Assembly (NCBI GenBank): GCA_937873435.1 | Contig: CALMWM010000596.1 | Coordinates: 1 to 9,734, forward strand | Reading direction: 5' to 3' | Origin: an uncultured Gallionellaceae bacterium | GTDB taxonomy: Bacteria > Pseudomonadota > Gammaproteobacteria > Burkholderiales > Sulfuricellaceae | Length of the DNA stretch: 9,734 bases | Part shown: in pieces, positions 7,101 to 9,734 of the stretch | How positions within the stretch are numbered: the first letter of the stretch is position 1 | Layout of the letters: each line of letters opens with the position of its first letter | Notes under the pieces: generated by a model | Told to the model about the DNA's origin: nothing | Seen by the model: the letters and a program-made list of their open reading frames with translations, nothing else | Database searches by the model: none | Program-made: the position numbers and the translations under genes

Positions 7101-9651
7101 GACAGGTGCAGACAAGACCAACGTCGATGCACTGCTGAACCAGCTCGGCACCAGTTCCAGCGATGCCACTACCTACAACCTGGCCGCCGCCGACGACTGG
7201 CTGACCGGCGCCGATGCTGCAACCAACATCGCCGACGCTGCCGGCAACGGCATCACGGTTTCCATCAACCCCACGCTCAGCAGCGCCACCTACAACGCCA
7301 ATACCGGCGTGCTGGTGGTCACCGGCGCCAACATGCAGGCCAAGGCCGGGGTAACCAACGACATCGCAGTCTCCAAGCTGACGCTGACCGGCGAAGGCAG
7401 CGGCACCTACACCCTCACCACCGCCGACGTCGAACTCGATTCCGCCACCCAGTTCACCGTCACCCTCAACGCCACCGACAAGGCGGCGCTGAACCAGATC
7501 GTCAACAAGGACGGCACCTCGTCCACCGGCGCGACCACTTACAACATCGCCGCGGCCGATGACTGGAACGCCCAGGTCACCGCCGGCGACACCTCGGACG
7601 CCACCAACGCGGTCACTGCCAGCAACGTGGCCGCACCGGTCATCACCAGCGCCACCTACAATGCCGCGACCGGCGCGCTGGTCATCACCGGCACCGGCTT
7701 CCTGAAGAAGAGCGGTGCCGCCAACGACATCGACATTTCCAAGCTGACCATCGCCGGCGAAGGCGGCAGCACTTACACGCTGACCACCAGCAGCGTCGAA
7801 ATCACCAATGGCACGGCATTCACGGTCACCCTCAACGCCACCGACCTGGCCGGGGTGAACCAGATACTCAACAAGACAGGCACCAGCTCGACCGGCGGTA
7901 CCACCTACAACCTGGCGGCGGCGGAAGACTGGGCAGCGGGCGCAGCGGCGGCAGTGAATGTCGCCGACCTCACCGGTAACGGCATCACCGTCAGCAACCC
8001 GGCCACGCCGGTCATCACCAGCGCCACCTACGACACCGGCAGCGGCGCGCTGGTGGTGACCGGTAGCGGTTTCCTCAAGCTCTCCGGCGCCACTAACGAC
8101 ATCGTCGCCAACAAATTCACGATTACCGGCGAAGGCGGCGGTGGAGCTGCCTATACGCTGACCGATAGCGCCAATGTCGAGATCACCTCAGCGACTTCTT
8201 TCACGCTGACGCTTTCCACTACAGATAAAACCGGAGTGAACGCCCTGCTCAACAAGGCTGGCACCTCCTCAACGGATACCACTACCTACAACCTGGCTGC
8301 CGCCGAAGACTGGGCGGCAGGGGCGGCGGCAGCAGTAAATGTCGCCGACCTCGCCGGTAATGGCATCACGGTCACGATCCCGGTCAGCGGCGGCGGAGGC
8401 GGCGGCGGAACACCCGCCCCGGCAACGCAAACCGCTACCGTGGACGGCACCACCGTCACCACGACTACTTCGACCAGCGGCGGCCAGACCACCACCACGC
8501 AAACCGTGGCCCCGGTGCCTGAAACCCGCCAGGATGACCCGAATACCCCCCACAGCTCCCTGGCCGACATTCCGCTGGTCACCGGCGGCGGCGATACCCT
8601 GCTGCAAGTCAGCCTGCCGGTGGGAGTCGGACTCACGTCGCAAGCAATTAGCGGCAGCGGCACCCTGCGCGATCAACTGATCGCCGCCTCCAACCCCAAA
8701 GTGACGGATGCCACGGCGTTCAACAAGATCGTCGCGGACGGCATCGACGCCTACGTGCCCGGCGTGCAGGATCAGAGCCAGGTTACCGTGCGCACCATTA
8801 CCTTTACCGAAACAACCGTGGTTCCCGGCCAGCCCATCGTGGTGACCGGCGCCCTGGGGGCGGGTGAGAACAGCACACTGCATCCCCTGCGCCAGGAAGC
8901 GCTGGTCATCGACACCCGCGGCCTGCCTGCCGGTTCGGAACTGAAACTCGACAACGTCGAATTCGCCATCGTCGTCGGCGCAATCAAAGTGACCGGCGGC
9001 AGCGGCAGCAACTTCATCATCGGCGACAATGCCAACCAGACGTTCTACAGCGGCGACGGCAACGACGTGCTGAACGGCGGCGGGGGCAACGATTTCGTGC
9101 GCGGCGGCAAGGATAGCGACAAGGCCACCTTCAACGGCAACAGCGACCACTACAAGGTCACTTACGAATACGGCAAGACCATCGTGACCTCGCTGGACAA
9201 CCCCAACGACGTCGTAACCCTGGTCAATGTCGAATCCCTCCAGTTCGCCGACAAGACCCTCGATGCCTCCAGCCATGCCAAGGATCTGTCATGGATCGCG
9301 ACGCTTTACCAGCAAGTGCTTGGGCGCCAGGCCGATTTGGGTGGATTCCAGAGTTGGTCGCAAGCTAGCGGCGGTGGGGTATCGGCTGGCGATGCGGCGT
9401 TAAGCTTTCTGCGTTCAGGCGAAAGCCAGCAAAGAAGCGGGGTCGTATTCGACCAGCTGGATGCGGCAGCCAGGATCGAATACCTGTATACCCAGATCCT
9501 CGGTCGGCAATCGGATGCGGCGGGCAAGGCCTATTGGGCGCAGCAATACGCGGCGGGAACCAGCTTGAGCGAGATTGCTTCGCATGTTGTCCAGTCCGTC
9601 GAGTTGACCGGCAAATACCTGGCGCCGACAGGGTGGGATTTCCTGGTGTGA
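4102..9651 (+). CDS. Giant DUF4347 / ten-repeat / RTX / DUF4214 secreted protein, probable type I-secreted adhesin
   Basis: 1849 residues. In order: DUF4347 at about 8-162 (His64-Gly65 and Tyr105-Gly106-Cys107, ADIAAS at 129-134, GGDW at 144-147); a Cys-containing linker 163-195; three Pro encoded by a C9 run; ten tandem repeats at 199-1425; a Gly7 and Thr-rich linker to about 1480; an unrecognised domain to about 1630; five in-phase RTX nonapeptides at 1632-1676; an RTX-tail-like segment ending LVNVESLQFADKTL; and DUF4214 at about 1729-1839. It ends in the hydrophobic GWDFLV. There is no Sec signal peptide or transmembrane segment. RTX motifs, the C-terminal end and the DUF4347/DUF4214 pairing are typical of type I-secreted surface proteins; no ABC transporter, HlyD or TolC gene is in view. 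The only cysteines are 107, 173, 176 and 187. Adhesion or biofilm function is inferred from architecture. The repeats are bacterial Ig-like in size and beta-strand/Thr content, but I cannot assign a named family. Confidence 0.9.
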   Translation: MSASHAIREVIVIDPAVGDWKTLTAGLSPDIPVILLPEGGNGLSALAEALSGYGQLDALHLVSHGGAGRLNLGDLRLTSANLGEQGAALAKIASHLTTDSDLLLYGCSVAHGESGQAFVNALSASLNGADIAASTNRTGPLALGGDWNLEYAVGQIETVLPFTVQGMQGIDECLGCSVPGYVNQASCESNFGTWTPPPSPTLTSATYDANSNSLVVTGANMTTGDTINVTKLTLTGEGGNTYTLTSANVTAASATSFTVALNATDQINVEGLLNNAGTSSVGTTTYNLAGAASWDASRTTSADLTGNAITVSNVQTPTITSATYNAGVLAVTGSNLVKASGANNDITVSKLTLTGEGGSTYTLTTSNVEITDASTFSVTLNATDQAAVDQILNKSGTASTGGTTYNVAAADDWNTVITGGNIADATNAVTVSNPTTPTITSATYNAASGALVVTGSGFLKLSGTPNDIVANKFTITGEGGATYTLTDTVNVEITSGTAFTVTLSTTDLAAVNQIVNKNGTASTGATTYNLAAAEDWAAGADAAVVVADLAGNGITASNVAVPAITSATYDAGSGSLVVTGSGFLKLNGANNDIVANKLTFTGEGGATYTLTDSANVEITSGTAFTITLSTTDKAAINQMVDKNGLSSTSGTTYNLAAAEDWVAGADAAVVVADLVGNAITASNVAVPAITSATYDYSTNVLTVTGTGFLSKSGATNDIDLTKLTFTGEGGATYTLTTATGVEITSGTSFSATLSGADLINVEALLNKDGTAAVSTTTYNLSAAASWNRGDATNGSDTSNAITVSNYAAPTVTSATYDASTNVLTVTGTNLVSKSGGANDVAVSLLTLAGEGGSYALTSSDVDISNDTTVSITLNAADQLVVRGLLNKNGTASSGATTYNLAAAEDWMAGSPAATVVADLTGNGITVSNVQTPTITSATYDSTSGILAVTGTNLFKKVGASNDIDLTKLTFTGQGGGGAAYTLTNATGVEITSATSFNVTLTGADKTNVDALLNQLGTSSSDATTYNLAAADDWLTGADAATNIADAAGNGITVSINPTLSSATYNANTGVLVVTGANMQAKAGVTNDIAVSKLTLTGEGSGTYTLTTADVELDSATQFTVTLNATDKAALNQIVNKDGTSSTGATTYNIAAADDWNAQVTAGDTSDATNAVTASNVAAPVITSATYNAATGALVITGTGFLKKSGAANDIDISKLTIAGEGGSTYTLTTSSVEITNGTAFTVTLNATDLAGVNQILNKTGTSSTGGTTYNLAAAEDWAAGAAAAVNVADLTGNGITVSNPATPVITSATYDTGSGALVVTGSGFLKLSGATNDIVANKFTITGEGGGGAAYTLTDSANVEITSATSFTLTLSTTDKTGVNALLNKAGTSSTDTTTYNLAAAEDWAAGAAAAVNVADLAGNGITVTIPVSGGGGGGGTPAPATQTATVDGTTVTTTTSTSGGQTTTTQTVAPVPETRQDDPNTPHSSLADIPLVTGGGDTLLQVSLPVGVGLTSQAISGSGTLRDQLIAASNPKVTDATAFNKIVADGIDAYVPGVQDQSQVTVRTITFTETTVVPGQPIVVTGALGAGENSTLHPLRQEALVIDTRGLPAGSELKLDNVEFAIVVGAIKVTGGSGSNFIIGDNANQTFYSGDGNDVLNGGGGNDFVRGGKDSDKATFNGNSDHYKVTYEYGKTIVTSLDNPNDVVTLVNVESLQFADKTLDASSHAKDLSWIATLYQQVLGRQADLGGFQSWSQASGGGVSAGDAALSFLRSGESQQRSGVVFDQLDAAARIEYLYTQILGRQSDAAGKAYWAQQYAAGTSLSEIASHVVQSVELTGKYLAPTGWDFLV
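4123..4587 (+). other. DUF4347 domain with His-Gly and Gly-Cys motif pair
   Basis: Residues 8-162 of the giant protein. The conserved core is HLVSHGG (His64 at 4291-4293), a Gly-Asp-Leu-Arg-Leu segment, LLLYGCSVAHG (Cys107 at 4420-4422), GADIAAS and GGDWNLE. DUF4347 commonly forms the N-terminus of giant repeat proteins. A His-Gly after one strand and a Cys after the next strand is the layout of caspase-fold (clan CD) peptidases; activity here is not shown by the sequence. Confidence 0.85.
4687..4695 (+). repeat. C9 homopolymer inside the adhesin gene
   Basis: Nine consecutive C encode Pro196-Pro198 at the boundary between the DUF4347/linker part and the first repeat. One C fewer would put a TAG in frame after about residue 214; one more would end translation at a TGA after about residue 235. 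Either change removes all repeats and the secretion region. Confidence 0.9.
4696..8376 (+). repeat. Ten tandem coding repeats of 117-125 codons
   Basis: Units start at 4696, 5047, 5407, 5782, 6157, 6523, 6892, 7267, 7633 and 8005 and end at 8376. Each begins with a form of TPxITSATYDA, continues LxVTGxxxLKxSGAxNDI, KLTxTGEGG, YTLT, VEIT, FxVTL, then LLNKxGTSS, TTYNLAAAEDW and ends GNxITVSN. Length variation comes mainly from two places: a GGGGAAY insertion after TGEGG in units 7 and 10, and the variable stretch after the Asp-Trp. Unit 1 lacks the residues before the Asn-Asp-Ile segment and unit 6 is shortened at TGEGG. The repeats are diverged, not identical, and the frame is kept throughout. 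Confidence 0.95.
8995..9129 (+). repeat. Five RTX calcium-binding nonapeptides
   Basis: Residues 1632-1676 divide cleanly into GGSGSNFII, GDNANQTFY, SGDGNDVLN, GGGGNDFVR and GGKDSDKAT. The third and fourth match the GGxGxDxUx consensus best; the others are degenerate. Such blocks bind calcium and fold after type I export, forming a beta-roll. Confidence 0.85.
9286..9618 (+). other. DUF4214 domain at the C-terminus
   Basis: Residues 1729-1839 hold two related halves, each with the signature LYxQxLGRxxD (LYQQVLGRQAD and LYTQILGRQSD) followed by GxxxW or GxxYW and a helix ending in S-E or S-V-E-L. This is the DUF4214 pattern, often found near the C-terminus of secreted repeat proteins with RTX motifs. 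Confidence 0.8.
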
Positions 9652-9694
9652 CTCTCCCCAGGTATCCATCGGCCATAAAACCCGTGGATTTCCG

Positions 9695-9718
9695 TGTAGG
9701 AGCGGCGTGGGCCGCGAT
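9695..9718. repeat. REP-like extragenic palindrome
   Basis: TGTAGGAGCGGC followed by GTGG and GCCGCGAT has the GTAG head and GCGGC/GCCGC hairpin (9702-9706 with 9711-9715) of the REP elements common in Pseudomonas, Xanthomonas and some betaproteobacteria. It begins 43 bases after the adhesin stop, a usual place for REPs, where it may stabilise the mRNA end or slow polymerase. No transposase gene is in view. Confidence 0.7.
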
Positions 9719-9734
9719 TCCAGGATTGGCAATC

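Noticed and set aside
4696..8376. Tandem periodicity considered as a CRISPR or non-coding satellite
   Set aside because: The period is about 350-375 bases, the units are diverged and each keeps an open frame with conserved protein motifs, so it is a protein repeat array.
8269..9276. 335-codon minus-strand frame
   Set aside because: It is antisense to the RTX and linker coding region, with low-complexity Gly/Val/Ala content and no recognisable domain.

Overview
The window is GC-rich and reads like a chromosomal stretch of a proteobacterium. A betaproteobacterium of the Nitrosomonadales/Gallionellaceae sort is my best guess, from gene content and codon use rather than from any marker gene. It has three parts: a leftward signalling gene that runs off the left edge (1-1734), an AT-richer intergenic region (1735-2072), and a rightward cluster filling the rest (2073-9651), closed by a REP-like palindrome.

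Left part. The minus-strand gene encodes a cyclic-nucleotide-binding-like domain, two CBS domains and a GlnD-like (DUF294) nucleotidyltransferase domain. A good sigma70-type promoter and a strong Shine-Dalgarno sequence lie just upstream. The intergenic region carries no convincing gene, but just before the rightward cluster it holds a perfect FNR/ANR-type palindrome.

Right part. In order there are a 47-codon ORF that may be a gene remnant, a stand-alone APS kinase (CysC-type, makes PAPS), a TIGR03032/DUF4915 protein of unknown function that overlaps the kinase gene by ATGA, and, 43 bp on, a giant 1849-residue secreted-type protein. The giant protein consists of an N-terminal DUF4347 domain with a His-Gly/Gly-Cys motif pair, a short cysteine-containing linker, a C9 homopolymer, ten tandem repeats of about 120 residues, a Gly/Thr-rich linker, a domain I do not recognise, five RTX nonapeptides and a C-terminal DUF4214 domain. 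It has no Sec signal peptide, so type I secretion is the likely route, but no transporter genes are in view.

Working model (inference): this is a cell-surface adhesin module. A dedicated PAPS source and a DUF4915 partner are produced with a large repeat adhesin, possibly under oxygen or redox control through the FNR box, and possibly switched on and off by slippage in the C9 tract. No sulfate-assimilation partner (ATP sulfurylase, PAPS reductase) lies beside the kinase, so the PAPS may serve a sulfotransferase outside the window.
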